The notes under the pieces are model-generated. The model saw nothing but the letters and a program-made list of their open reading frames with translations, made no database searches and had not been told where the DNA came from. This document shows positions 1-7,526 of a stretch of 64,000 nucleotides of DNA, in pieces. The position numbers and the translations under genes are program-made. The stretch spans positions 496,001 to 560,000 of the forward strand of contig NZ_BJOG01000001.1 in the NCBI RefSeq assembly GCF_006540085.1, read 5' to 3'. Numbering within the stretch: position 1 is the first letter of the stretch; the number at the start of each line of letters is the position of its first letter. The stretch is from Microbacterium oxydans (GTDB lineage Bacteria; Actinomycetota; Actinomycetes; Actinomycetales; Microbacteriaceae).

Positions 1-1541
1 GCGTACGCGAAGATCGCACGCGCCGCCTCGGTCTCGGTGTTCGTGGAGTCCGGAGTAAGGCAGACGTAGGCCTTCGGCACGGCCAGGCGCGTGGGATCGG
101 GGCTCGGGATCACGGCCGCCTCGACCACGAGCTCATGCTCGAGCAGCACCGACTCGAGCTCGAAGGGCGAGATCTTGTAGTCCGAGGCCTTGAACACGTC
201 GTCGGAGCGACCCACGTAGGTGAGGTACCCCTCGTCGTCGCGCACGGCGATGTCGCCGGTGTGGTGGTAGCCGCCCGCCCGGGACTCCGCGGTCTTCTCA
301 GGGTCGTCGTAGTACCCGGCCATGAGCCCGAGCGGCGGGTGCGCCAGGTCGAGCGCGATCTCGCCCTCTCCGTCGACGACCTCTCCTGTGACGGGGTCCA
401 GCAGCACGACCGGGTACCCGGGCAGAGGTCGTCCCATGGACCCGACCTTGACGGTCTGCCCGGGGGAGTTCCCGATGCAGGCCGTCATCTCGGTCTGTCC
501 GAAACCGTCGCGGATCGTTCCGCCCCAGGCTTCCCGCACCCTGTCGATGACTTCGGGGTTCAGGGGTTCTCCCGCGCCCACGAGCTCGCGTGGCGGGTGC
601 GTCAGGCGGGCGAGGTCGGCCTGGATCAGCATGCGCCACACCGTCGGCGGCGCGCAGAAGGTCGACACGTGATGGGTGTCCATCACCTGCATGAGGGTGT
701 TCGCGTCGAAGCGGGCGTAGTTGTAGACGAAGACGGTCGCCTCGGCGAGGAACGGCGAGTAGAAGCTCGACCAGGCATGCTTGGCCCACCCAGGCGACGA
801 GATGTTCAGGTGCACGTCGTCGGGGCGCACGCCGAGCCACCACATGGTCGACAGGTGTCCGATCGGATACGAGGCGTGCGTGTGCTGCACGAGCTTGGGC
901 CGGTTGGTGGTGCCGGAGGTGAAGTAGAGCAGTGCCGTGTCGGATGACGGGGTGGGGCCGTCGGGTTCGAAGCTCTTGGGCGCCGCTGCGGCGTCGTCGA
1001 AGGGCGCCCATCCGGACGGCAGGTCAGCGCCCACGCCGATGCGCAGGATGCCGGGGTCGATGCCGGTGAGGCGGTCGGCGAGCGTTCCGAGCGTGACGAC
1101 AGCTCGTGCGCGCCCGTGATCGACGCGGTAGGCGAGATCCGCCGCGGACAGGAGCGTGGATGTCGGGATCGAGACGGCTCCGACCTTCGTGATCGCCAGC
1201 ATCACCTCCCACAGCTCGATCGTGTTGTTCAGCATGACGATCACGTGGTCGCCGCGGCGGATGCCGATGCGGGTGAGCCAGGCGGCCACCTGGTCGGAGC
1301 GCGTCGAGAGCTCCCCGTAAGTCCAGGAGTGCAGGCTCAGATCGGCCTCCACGATCTGCACGGCCGGTCGGTCGGGTTTCTCGCCGGCGATGACGTCGAA
1401 CCACTCGAGCGCGAAGTTGAACTCGTCGACCTCGGGCCAGACGAATCCCTCTCGCGCCGCGGCGTAGTCGGTCGCGTTCGTGAAGAGGAAGTCCCGCATC
1501 TCCCGGATGGTGTGCGTGGCGGCGGTGGCGCTGCGGCTCAT
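1..1541 (-). CDS. Acyl-CoA synthetase, AMP-binding (ANL) family, 3' end cut by window edge
   Basis: The gene activates a carboxylic acid to acyl-AMP and then acyl-CoA in the cytoplasm. The ATP/AMP signature YFTSGTTNRPK lies near residue 205, with Asn where Gly is usual. Later come GFGQTE, the adenylate-binding YHHTGD stretch and the hinge GRSDDVFKASDYKISPFELE. About 513 codons are visible. The C-terminal lysine region lies beyond the window, so the gene is truncated by the window and not broken. The start is ATG at 1541 (MSRSATAATH). The layout resembles medium-chain acyl-CoA ligases rather than acetyl-CoA synthetase, but the substrate cannot be read from sequence. The next gene upstream on this strand is an Lrp regulator 83 bp away. 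Confidence 0.9.
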   Translation of the reverse strand, partial: MSRSATAATHTIREMRDFLFTNATDYAAAREGFVWPEVDEFNFALEWFDVIAGEKPDRPAVQIVEADLSLHSWTYGELSTRSDQVAAWLTRIGIRRGDHVIVMLNNTIELWEVMLAITKVGAVSIPTSTLLSAADLAYRVDHGRARAVVTLGTLADRLTGIDPGILRIGVGADLPSGWAPFDDAAAAPKSFEPDGPTPSSDTALLYFTSGTTNRPKLVQHTHASYPIGHLSTMWWLGVRPDDVHLNISSPGWAKHAWSSFYSPFLAEATVFVYNYARFDANTLMQVMDTHHVSTFCAPPTVWRMLIQADLARLTHPPRELVGAGEPLNPEVIDRVREAWGGTIRDGFGQTEMTACIGNSPGQTVKVGSMGRPLPGYPVVLLDPVTGEVVDGEGEIALDLAHPPLGLMAGYYDDPEKTAESRAGGYHHTGDIAVRDDEGYLTYVGRSDDVFKASDYKISPFELESVLLEHELVVEAAVIPSPDPTRLAVPKAYVCLTPDSTNTETEAARAIFAY

Positions 1542-1624
1542 GGTGCTCCCTTGCTCCTTGCTGGCGTGCACTCCATCCTGGCCCATGGGCCGGCGCCAGG
1601 AGAACGGTCAGCCAAGGAGAGCAG

Positions 1625-2119
1625 TCAGGGGGAGAGGACCCCCGGTCCGTCGCGGAGCTCGAAGACGAGCTGGGTCTCGGTGCCGCGGACGACGGGGTGG
1701 ATCGTGATGTGCTCGAGCACGATGTCGCGCAGTGCCGTCGCGTCCTGCACGGCGACGTGCACCAGGAAGTCGTCGACACCGGCGACGTGGAACACCTGCA
1801 GGACACGAGGGATGCCGGCGAGCGCGTCGAAGAGCGCTGTGACCTTGGCTCCGGTGTGGTTGGCGAGGCGCACCTTGATGATCGCCTGCAGGGGGAACCC
1901 GAGAGCCGCCCCGTCGACGCGGATACGGGTGTCGCGGATCACACCGCGCTCGCGCAGTGCCCGCACCCGATGCGCGCACGTGGATTCGGCGAGACCGAGC
2001 CGATGCGCGAGCGCCTTGTTGGTGGTCTCGGCGTCGCGGGTCAGCACCGCGAGCAGCTCGAGGTCGATCTCGTCGAGTTGTGCTTTCGCCAACGTGAGGC
2101 CTCCTCGCCTGCGGGACAT
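1625..2119 (-). CDS. Lrp/AsnC family transcriptional regulator
   Basis: A 164-residue feast/famine regulator. It has an N-terminal winged helix (LDEIDLELLAVLTRDAETTN then LGLAESTCAHRVRALRERGV) and a C-terminal RAM ligand-binding ferredoxin-like fold (ALGFPLQAIIKVRL and VAGVDDFLVHVAV). The open frame continues upstream, but ATG at 2119 (MSRRRGG) gives the normal family length. It is divergent from the PLP enzyme at 2205 with an 85-bp gap, the classic layout for an Lrp protein controlling an amino-acid enzyme next to it. The ligand is probably an amino acid, perhaps methionine or cysteine; this is inference from context. Confidence 0.92.
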   Translation of the reverse strand: MSRRRGGLTLAKAQLDEIDLELLAVLTRDAETTNKALAHRLGLAESTCAHRVRALRERGVIRDTRIRVDGAALGFPLQAIIKVRLANHTGAKVTALFDALAGIPRVLQVFHVAGVDDFLVHVAVQDATALRDIVLEHITIHPVVRGTETQLVFELRDGPGVLSP

Positions 2120-2204
2120 TGCACACAATAGCGTTCCGGTTCCTCGATTCGGTGTCCTCTGTCGAATTCCTGCGCTTCTGCCGTGATTCCGGCAACGTGG
2201 AGTC

Positions 2205-3455
2205 ATGACTGCACCGCTGCATCCCGATACCGTCGCCGTCCACAGCGGGCGCTCCGATCTGGAGGGTCTCGGGGTGCATGCGCTGCCGATCGACCTGTCG
2301 ACGACCAATCCGCTGCCCGACATCGAGCGCGGTGGCGACTCGTACGAGGCCATGGCGACGGGCGGTCGTCCTCCGGCCGACGGCAGCATGGTCTACGCGC
2401 GGCTGTGGAATCCGACGGTGGCTCGGTTCGAAGAGGCGCTCGCCGAGCTCGAGCACGCCGACGCCTCCGTGGCCTTCGCCTCTGGCATGGCCGCGATGAC
2501 GGCGGTGATCCTCGCTCACACCGGAGCCACCGGCGCGCGGCACGTCGTCGCGGTGCGTCCGCTCTACGGCGGCACCGACCATCTGCTCGGCTCCGGGCTG
2601 CTCGGTGTCGAGACCACCTATTGCCACCCCGACGAAGTGGCGGCGGCCATGCGTCCCGACACCGGCCTGGTCGTGGTGGAGACGCCGGCGAATCCCACCC
2701 TCGACATCGCCGACATCGCCGACGTGGTGCGGCAGGCGGGCGCGGTCCCGGTCGTGGTCGACAACACGTTCGCGACCCCTGTGCTGCAGAACCCCATCGA
2801 TCTGGGGGCCGCGATGTCACTGCACAGCGCCACGAAGTACCTCGGCGGCCACGGCGACGTGATCGCCGGCGTGGTCGCCTGCAGCGAGGAGACCGCGGAG
2901 GCGCTTCGCCGCGTGCGGGCCGTGACCGGCGGGCTGCTGCATCCGCTCGGTGCCTATCTGCTGCACCGCGGTCTCACCACGCTGCCGGTGCGGGTGCGGC
3001 ACCAGCAGGAGAGCGCGCGTCGGATCGTGCAGTGGCTGAGCGACCGGCCCGAGGTGGCGGAGGTGTTCTATCCGGGACTCGACGGCGACCCGCGCGGCAT
3101 CCTGCAGCGGCAGATGCGTGGCACCGGCGCGATGATCGCGATGCGGATGCGTGGCGGGTTCGCCGCGGCCTCCGCCGTCACGACGGCGACCGCATTGTTC
3201 ACGCACGCGGTCTCGCTCGGCGGTGTGGATTCGCTGATCCAGCATCCGGCGGCGCTCACCCATCGGCCGGTGCCGCCGGAGGCCCGTCCGGCAGCCGACG
3301 TGCTGCGGTTGTCGATCGGGTTGGAGGACGTCGACGACCTGATCGCCGATCTCGCCCAGGCCTTTGCGGCCGTACCGGCCTTCGATGATGAAGCGCCGCT
3401 CACCGACCGGGTCACCTCCTCGCGCGACGCACACCGGGGGGCAGTGCGCGCCTGA
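2205..3455 (+). CDS. Cys/Met metabolism PLP-dependent enzyme (cystathionine gamma-synthase/lyase or methionine gamma-lyase type)
   Basis: A fold-type I PLP enzyme of 416 residues. It carries the family landmarks: YARLWNPTVARFEEALAELE near the N-terminus, ASGMAAMTAVI, the PLP-phosphate region, VVVDNTFATPVLQNPIDLGA, and the Schiff-base lysine in HSATKYLGGHGD. The C-terminus has SLGGVDSLIQHPA. These residues fit transsulfuration or sulfur amino acid degradation enzymes. Synthase, lyase and methionine gamma-lyase cannot be separated by eye. ATG at 2205 follows a weak GGAG. The divergent Lrp gene suggests amino-acid-responsive control, which favours a catabolic role; that last step is inference. 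Confidence 0.9.
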   Translation: MTAPLHPDTVAVHSGRSDLEGLGVHALPIDLSTTNPLPDIERGGDSYEAMATGGRPPADGSMVYARLWNPTVARFEEALAELEHADASVAFASGMAAMTAVILAHTGATGARHVVAVRPLYGGTDHLLGSGLLGVETTYCHPDEVAAAMRPDTGLVVVETPANPTLDIADIADVVRQAGAVPVVVDNTFATPVLQNPIDLGAAMSLHSATKYLGGHGDVIAGVVACSEETAEALRRVRAVTGGLLHPLGAYLLHRGLTTLPVRVRHQQESARRIVQWLSDRPEVAEVFYPGLDGDPRGILQRQMRGTGAMIAMRMRGGFAAASAVTTATALFTHAVSLGGVDSLIQHPAALTHRPVPPEARPAADVLRLSIGLEDVDDLIADLAQAFAAVPAFDDEAPLTDRVTSSRDAHRGAVRA

Positions 3456-3509
3456 GGGGGTGACTCAGCGCCCGCGAACCCGTCGGCTCGGCGCCGCATC
3501 GGCCGTGAC

Positions 3510-3983
3510 TCACGGCGAGGGGAGGCGGATCGTCCCGGTCGCGAGGCGCTCCGTCGGCATCCGGTCGCGGTCGTAGGTGATCTCGTCGTACCCGTGCGGG
3601 GTCGGCACTCCGTCGTCGTCGAGGCTCACGAACACGATCTTGTCGATCGTGAGGATGCGCTTGCGCGTGATCATGTTCCTCGCCACCGCGCGCATGGTCA
3701 GCGACGTGGTGCCGAAATGCGTCGCCTGCAGGCCGATCTCGATCAGGTCGCCCTGCACGGCCGAGGCCTCGAAGTTGATCTCCGAGATGTGCTTGGTGAC
3801 GGCGCGATAGTTGCCCAGCTGCACGATCGCGTAGATCGCCGCTTCCTCGTCTATCCACTTCAACAGACTCCCGCCGAACAGGGAGCCGTTCGCGTTCAGG
3901 TCCTCCGGGCGCACCCATTTGCGGGTGCGGAAGTTGAGTCCGTCCTCCGACCACTGCCACGCCGGTGCCTTCTTCTTCGCCAT
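3510..3983 (-). CDS. Acyl-CoA thioesterase, hotdog fold (YciA/BACH-like)
   Basis: A 157-residue single hotdog domain. It has the YciA/BACH-type sequence NANGSLFGGSLLKWIDEEAA, with Asn and Asp at the usual active-site positions, followed by EINFEASAVQGDLIEIG. It hydrolyses acyl-CoA thioesters; chain length is not predictable. ATG at 3983 (MAKKKAPAW) is preferred over an in-frame GTG at 3989. It is convergent with the PLP enzyme and faces away from the stalk protein at 4199. Confidence 0.88.
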   Translation of the reverse strand: MAKKKAPAWQWSEDGLNFRTRKWVRPEDLNANGSLFGGSLLKWIDEEAAIYAIVQLGNYRAVTKHISEINFEASAVQGDLIEIGLQATHFGTTSLTMRAVARNMITRKRILTIDKIVFVSLDDDGVPTPHGYDEITYDRDRMPTERLATGTIRLPSP

Positions 3984-4198
3984 GCGCACGAGGCTAGGCG
4001 GCGCGTGAGTCGGAGATGTTACGGCCCGTTTTCGCGGAGGACACGGCCGTCGGCCACGTCCCTTTGTGCATACCTCACAAGAAACTCAGTGTCATGAGCG
4101 CTGGAACTTGGTTTCGAGCGGCAAATCCGTCACTCGCGCCTCGGCGCAGCCATACAGTCACCGGTGGCAACGACGCCACTGACCCCCGGGAGTCCTCG

Positions 4199-5626
4199 AT
4201 GACGAGTACCACGCCCCATTCGCACGGAATCGGCATGCGCATCGCCGTCATCGTGCTCAGCCTGCTGCTGGCCGCCATGGTGGTCCTGTTCTTGGTGACC
4301 ACCGGCAAGATCGCCGCCGGTGCCTCCGAACTCGCCGACGGCACGACATCGGCCAAGGACGGCTCGGCCGACCTGGCAGCCGGCGCTGCAGACCTCTCCA
4401 CGGGCGCATCCCGCCTGGCCGAGGGCACCCAGGAGCTCGCAGCGGGAGCCGCCAGCGCGCAGGAAGGATCGCAGAAGCTGAGCGACGGTGCCACGACCGC
4501 AGCGACCGGCGCGACGACCCTGGCCGAGGGGGCGAACAGCCTCGCCGCCGGCGCATCGACCGCCGTGGTCGGTGCGGGCAAGGTCAGCGGAGGTGCGCAG
4601 ACGGCGCTCGCCGGAGCGCAGGAACTCGCGACGAAGATGGCGCAGGCGGATGCCGGTGCGCAGACCCTCTCTTCCGGGATGTCCACCCTCGCCGCCGGTG
4701 TCAACGGCGCGCATGCGTATGCGAACGGCGTGCTCGTCGGCGCGACGCAGCTCAGCGACACCCTCGGAACCAAGGTGAACGCCGACGTGGTGGCTCTCGC
4801 GCAGCCGGGTGCGAAGACGCTTCTCCAGGGCGTCGCGGCCACGGCGCCCGGCCACTCGCAGCAGCTCGCCGACGCCCTCGCGGGGATGCTCGCCGCCGAC
4901 CCGGAGAACCCGCAGCTGAAGGCTCTCGCCGCTCTCGCCGCCGGAGTCGACCAGGAGGTCGATGCGATGGCTCCCGTCGCGGCCAAGGGCTCCGACCTCG
5001 CGCAGGGACTCGTCGCGGCCGCTGCCGGATCGGCTCAGGTGACGGGTGGCGTGAATGCGCTCATCAGCGGTGACGCCGCCCGCCAGTGGCCAGGCACCGC
5101 AGCACTCGTCGCTCCCCAGGGCGTGCCCGCTCTGGTCGCCGGCGCCCAGGCTCTGCACTCCGGCACGACGCAGCTCTCGGCAGGCGCATCGAGGCTCGCC
5201 GCGGGCCTGCAGACCCTCTCGACCGGGGCATCCGCCCTCTACTCGGGAACGGCGAACCTCAGCGCAGGCGCGACTCGCCTGAACGACGGCGCGACGACGC
5301 TCGCCACCGGCGTCGGGACGCTGCAGACCGGCGCGGGCGACCTGAACGTCGGGATCGAGAAGCTCTCCGCGGGCGCCACCACCGTCGCGAACGGCTCGGG
5401 CGAGCTCGCGGCCGGCGGCGACAAGCTCGAGGCCGGTGCTGCCGACCTCGCCGCGGGCAACGGCCTGATCGCGGACGGGTCCGGCACGCTCGCCACCGCG
5501 ACGGCCGGGGCTGCCCCGTCCATGACGCCGTGGGGCCTCGGTATCGCCCTCGCCGGGCTGATCGCGATCGGCTTCTGGGTCGGTCACCGCGTCTCCCATC
5601 GACGCGCGCTGGCCCTGGCGGTCTGA
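4199..5626 (+). CDS. Two-TM stalk protein of YhgE/Pip-like repeats
   Basis: A 475-residue protein with one TM helix near the N-terminus (about residues 11-33, rich in Val/Leu) and one at the C-terminus (about 450-468). The roughly 410 residues between are almost all 7- or 11-residue repeats of the type LAxGAxxL, for example LADGTTSAKDGSADLAAGAA, typical of the stalk of YhgE/Pip and phage-infection-protein families. The usual ABC-2-like multi-TM domain is absent, so this is a stalk alone, probably external and anchored at both ends. ATG at 4199 has GGGAG just upstream; an in-frame ATG at 4094 and the longer open frame are less likely. The region between residues 175 and 300 departs from the strict repeat. 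No function is known to me. Confidence 0.85.
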   Translation: MTSTTPHSHGIGMRIAVIVLSLLLAAMVVLFLVTTGKIAAGASELADGTTSAKDGSADLAAGAADLSTGASRLAEGTQELAAGAASAQEGSQKLSDGATTAATGATTLAEGANSLAAGASTAVVGAGKVSGGAQTALAGAQELATKMAQADAGAQTLSSGMSTLAAGVNGAHAYANGVLVGATQLSDTLGTKVNADVVALAQPGAKTLLQGVAATAPGHSQQLADALAGMLAADPENPQLKALAALAAGVDQEVDAMAPVAAKGSDLAQGLVAAAAGSAQVTGGVNALISGDAARQWPGTAALVAPQGVPALVAGAQALHSGTTQLSAGASRLAAGLQTLSTGASALYSGTANLSAGATRLNDGATTLATGVGTLQTGAGDLNVGIEKLSAGATTVANGSGELAAGGDKLEAGAADLAAGNGLIADGSGTLATATAGAAPSMTPWGLGIALAGLIAIGFWVGHRVSHRRALALAV

Positions 5627-5634
5627 CTCCCCGA

Positions 5635-5704
5635 CCCCGCCCGGCCCCACCCCGCCCGGCCCCACCCCGCCCGGCCCCACCCCCGCCCCGCCCGGCCCAC
5701 CCCA
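5635..5704. repeat. 15-bp GC-only tandem repeat (three perfect units plus a degenerate one)
   Basis: CCCCGCCCGGCCCCA occurs three times without a mismatch (5635-5679), followed by a C-rich degenerate copy to about 5704. The complementary strand has closely spaced runs of three to four G, which fits a potential G-quadruplex. It begins 9 bp after the stalk-protein stop and lies just before the clpP control region. Confidence 0.85.
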
Positions 5705-5706
5705 GC

Positions 5707-5745
5707 GCCCTGAGCGGATGTCTCCCACCGGCATCCGCTCAGGGC
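5707..5745. repeat. Perfect 14-bp inverted repeat upstream of the clpP-like operon
   Basis: GCCCTGAGCGGATG (5707-5720) and its exact complement (5732-5745) flank an 11-nt loop. No T-run follows. It could end stalk-gene transcription, but each arm contains the CCGCTCAGGGC element that recurs at 5750-5760, so it may instead be paired operator sites. Confidence 0.75.
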
Positions 5746-5761
5746 AGAGCCGCTCAGGGCG
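5735..5761. promoter_or_regulatory. Candidate ClgR/PopR-type operator in front of the clpP-like pair
   Basis: CCGCTCAGGGC occurs as a direct repeat at 5735-5745 and 5750-5760. The second copy reads CGCTCAGGGCG (5751-5761), which fits the core CGCYNANRGCG that I recall for corynebacterial ClgR. The flanking W positions of the longer consensus are not matched. It lies 43-53 bp before the ATG at 5804. The same GCTCAGRGC core sits upstream of the regulator gene at 7505-7513. Binding is inferred. Confidence 0.55.
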
Positions 5762-5803
5762 GATTCGCGCCGTCCGCGATGTGCTGCGGCCGATGCTGGG
5801 GGC

Positions 5804-6418
5804 ATGAGCGAAGACAACCCCATCCCGCAGTTCGGTCCCGAAGCCCGGCGCGCGCTGTTCCACGAGCGGGTGCTCGTGCTCGACGGCGCCCTCGACGACG
5901 ACAACGGCACGCTGCTGATGACGCAGCTGCTCGCGCTGTCGGTAGAGGACCCCACGGCAGACATCGCCTTGTGGATCCACTCGCCGGGCGGGTCCGTGCC
6001 CTCGATGCTCGCGATCCGCGACATCATGCGGCTGATCCCCAACGACGTCGCGACCCTGGCTCTCGGTCTCGCGTGCAGCGCCGGGCAGTTCCTGCTCTCC
6101 GCCGGCACCCCGGGCAAACGCCGGGCGCTTCCGCACGCTCGGATCCTCATGCATCAGGGGTCCGCGGGCATCGGCGGCTCCGCGGGAGAGCTCGAGACGC
6201 AGGCCGACGACCTGCGGCACATGCGCGACACCGTGCTCGGACTGATCGCCGACGACACCGGTCAGCCGGTCACGCGCATCTTCGAGGACTCGCTGCACGA
6301 CCGCTGGTACACCGCGACGCAGGCGCAGGACTACGGCTTCATCGACGGGATCGTGGCCTCGATCGGCGAAGTGATGCCGCGACGACGCGCGCGCGTCGGT
6401 CTGGGGGTGGACGCATGA
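5804..6418 (+). CDS. ClpP-like serine protease subunit with intact catalytic triad
   Basis: A 204-residue ClpP fold. The nucleophile serine sits in GLACSAGQFLLSAG (family GQAASMGAFLLAAG), the histidine in RILMHQGSAGI and the aspartate in the segment before HDRWYTATQAQDYGFID. IHSPGGSVPSMLAIRD is the oxyanion/strand region. There is no obvious propeptide. Its reading frame overlaps the next clpP-like gene by 4 bp (ATGA), implying coupled translation and a shared complex. ClpP paralogues of this kind form double heptamers with a Clp ATPase; none is encoded here. It is probably an accessory, regulated ClpP like streptomycete ClpP3/P4 and not the housekeeping copy; that is inference. Confidence 0.92.
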   Translation: MSEDNPIPQFGPEARRALFHERVLVLDGALDDDNGTLLMTQLLALSVEDPTADIALWIHSPGGSVPSMLAIRDIMRLIPNDVATLALGLACSAGQFLLSAGTPGKRRALPHARILMHQGSAGIGGSAGELETQADDLRHMRDTVLGLIADDTGQPVTRIFEDSLHDRWYTATQAQDYGFIDGIVASIGEVMPRRRARVGLGVDA

Positions 6419-7005
6419 GCACCTACTCGATCCCCAACGTCATCGCGCAGCATCCCCGAGGCGAGCGCATCATGGACGTGTACTCGCATCTGCTCGCGGA
6501 GCGCGTCATCTACCTCGGCACCGGCATCGATGCGGGGGTCGCGAACGCCCTCATCGCGCAGCTGCTGCACCTCGACGCGGACAGCCCGGAATCCGGCATC
6601 CAGTTCTACATCAACAGCGAGGGCGGCGATCCAGGGGCCGCGCTGGCGATCTACGACACCATGCAGCACATCCGTCCGCGCGTCGCGACGACCTGCGTCG
6701 GCCAGGCCATCGGCCCCGCGGCGCTCCTGGTCGCTGCAGGAGACGTGGGGGAGCGGGCGGCCCTCGCCCACGCGCGCATCGTTCTGCATCAGCCCGCAGG
6801 GCAGTCGCGCGGTGCGATCCCCGACCTCATCCTCGCCGCCGACGAAGTGGTGCGGGTGCGTTCCGACATGGAGGAGATCCTGGCCAGGCACAGCGGTCGC
6901 ACGGTCGCCGAACTCCGAGCCGACACAGACCGTGATCGGGTGTTCACGGCACCCGCCGCGCTCGACTACGGACTGATCGACACCGTGCTCGGCGCGCGGA
7001 GCTGA
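6415..7005 (+). CDS. ClpP-like subunit lacking the catalytic serine (ClpR-type)
   Basis: A 196-residue ClpP fold that aligns with its neighbour along its length (YINSEGGDPGAALAIYDTMQ, RIVLHQPAGQSRG, DRDRVFTAPAALDYGLID). The nucleophile position is changed: GQAIGPAALLVAAG aligns with GQAASMGAFLLAAG, so Ser has become Gly. The histidine and aspartate are kept. The subunit should assemble but not cleave, like plastid and cyanobacterial ClpR. ATG at 6415 overlaps the stop of the active paralogue. The most likely role is a structural or gating ring in a mixed complex with the 5804 product; this is inferred from pairing and substitution. Confidence 0.92.
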   Translation: MSTYSIPNVIAQHPRGERIMDVYSHLLAERVIYLGTGIDAGVANALIAQLLHLDADSPESGIQFYINSEGGDPGAALAIYDTMQHIRPRVATTCVGQAIGPAALLVAAGDVGERAALAHARIVLHQPAGQSRGAIPDLILAADEVVRVRSDMEEILARHSGRTVAELRADTDRDRVFTAPAALDYGLIDTVLGARS

Positions 7006-7022
7006 GGCGGCGTCCGGGCTGC

Positions 7023-7099
7023 CGGACGGATGCATGAGCGACGGGCGCCTGCATGACCGACGCGGGACCTGTGGTCATGCATCCGTCCGCCGCTCATGC
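7023..7099. repeat. Interleaved inverted repeats between convergent clpP-like and regulator genes
   Basis: Three sets of complementary arms share the same 77 bp. The first is 15 bp at 7023-7037 with 7075-7089. The second is GCATGAGCG (7032-7040) with CGCTCATGC (7091-7099). The third is GCATGACC (7051-7058) with GGTCATGC (7073-7080). The arms overlap, so not all can pair at once. The position between convergent genes suggests a bidirectional terminator, but there is no T-run. Confidence 0.75.
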
Positions 7100-7130
7100 A
7101 GATGACGGGTCAGCGACCACGGGTTCGGGG

Positions 7131-7460
7131 TCAGGCGGCGAGGGCGAACGCGCCACGCGAGGGGGCCGTCGATCGCAGACTGTCGGCCACGTCGCTGGTG
7201 AGCTCGATCAGAGTCGTGTCGAGCGCACCGGCGATCGCGGCGATCATCTCGCTCGACGGCTCCTTCAACCCGCGTTCCACCTCGGAGAGGTACTGCGGCG
7301 AGACGCCGGCCTTCTCGGCGGTCTCGGTGAGCGTCTCCTCGCGGTCGTGGCGTCGACGACGCAGCTGGTCGCCGAGGAGGTGACGCCACAGCGGCTCGGG
7401 GCCGTTCGACTTCGGGCGGTCGGAGCGAGGAGTGTGCGGGAACGAGATCAGGTCGGCCAT
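7131..7460 (-). CDS. XRE-family regulator, ClgR/PopR-like, ending in a Leu-Ala-Ala degron-like tail
   Basis: A 109-residue protein with a Cro/CI helix-turn-helix at about residues 28-85 (LGDQLRRRRHDREETLTETA, then VSPQYLSEVERGLKEPSSEM), the organisation of ClgR/PopR activators of clp genes in actinobacteria. It ends GAFALAA; hydrophobic Ala-Ala tails in ClgR and PopR are known to direct ClpP degradation, closing a feedback loop. It is convergent with the clpP-like pair, and an operator-like palindrome lies 39 bp upstream at 7499-7517. ATG at 7460 (MADLIS). Family assignment rests on HTH sequence, tail and neighbourhood. Confidence 0.85.
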   Translation of the reverse strand: MADLISFPHTPRSDRPKSNGPEPLWRHLLGDQLRRRRHDREETLTETAEKAGVSPQYLSEVERGLKEPSSEMIAAIAGALDTTLIELTSDVADSLRSTAPSRGAFALAA

Positions 7461-7498
7461 GCCTCACGATAGGCCGGGGTGTCCGGACGGTTCGAGCG

Positions 7499-7517
7499 GT
7501 TCTGCTCAGAGCAGAAC
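7499..7517. promoter_or_regulatory. Perfect palindrome upstream of the ClgR/PopR-like gene
   Basis: GTTCTGCTCAGAGCAGAAC is an 8-bp inverted repeat with a CAG centre. Its core GCTCAGAGC fits GCYNANRGC and nearly equals the GCTCAGGGC copies in front of the clpP-like operon. It lies 39 bp from the regulator start, so autoregulation is likely. Confidence 0.65.
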
Positions 7518-7526
7518 AGCGGGTGC

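Noticed and set aside
5707..5745. Plain intrinsic terminator for the stalk gene
   Set aside because: No U-tract follows and the arm sequence recurs as a separate direct repeat, so I list it as a repeat with operator potential.
4130..6298. 722-codon open frame opposite the stalk protein and ClpP
   Set aside because: A shadow created by strong codon bias; it crosses two real genes and the tandem repeat and has low-complexity Arg/Gly/Asp sequence.
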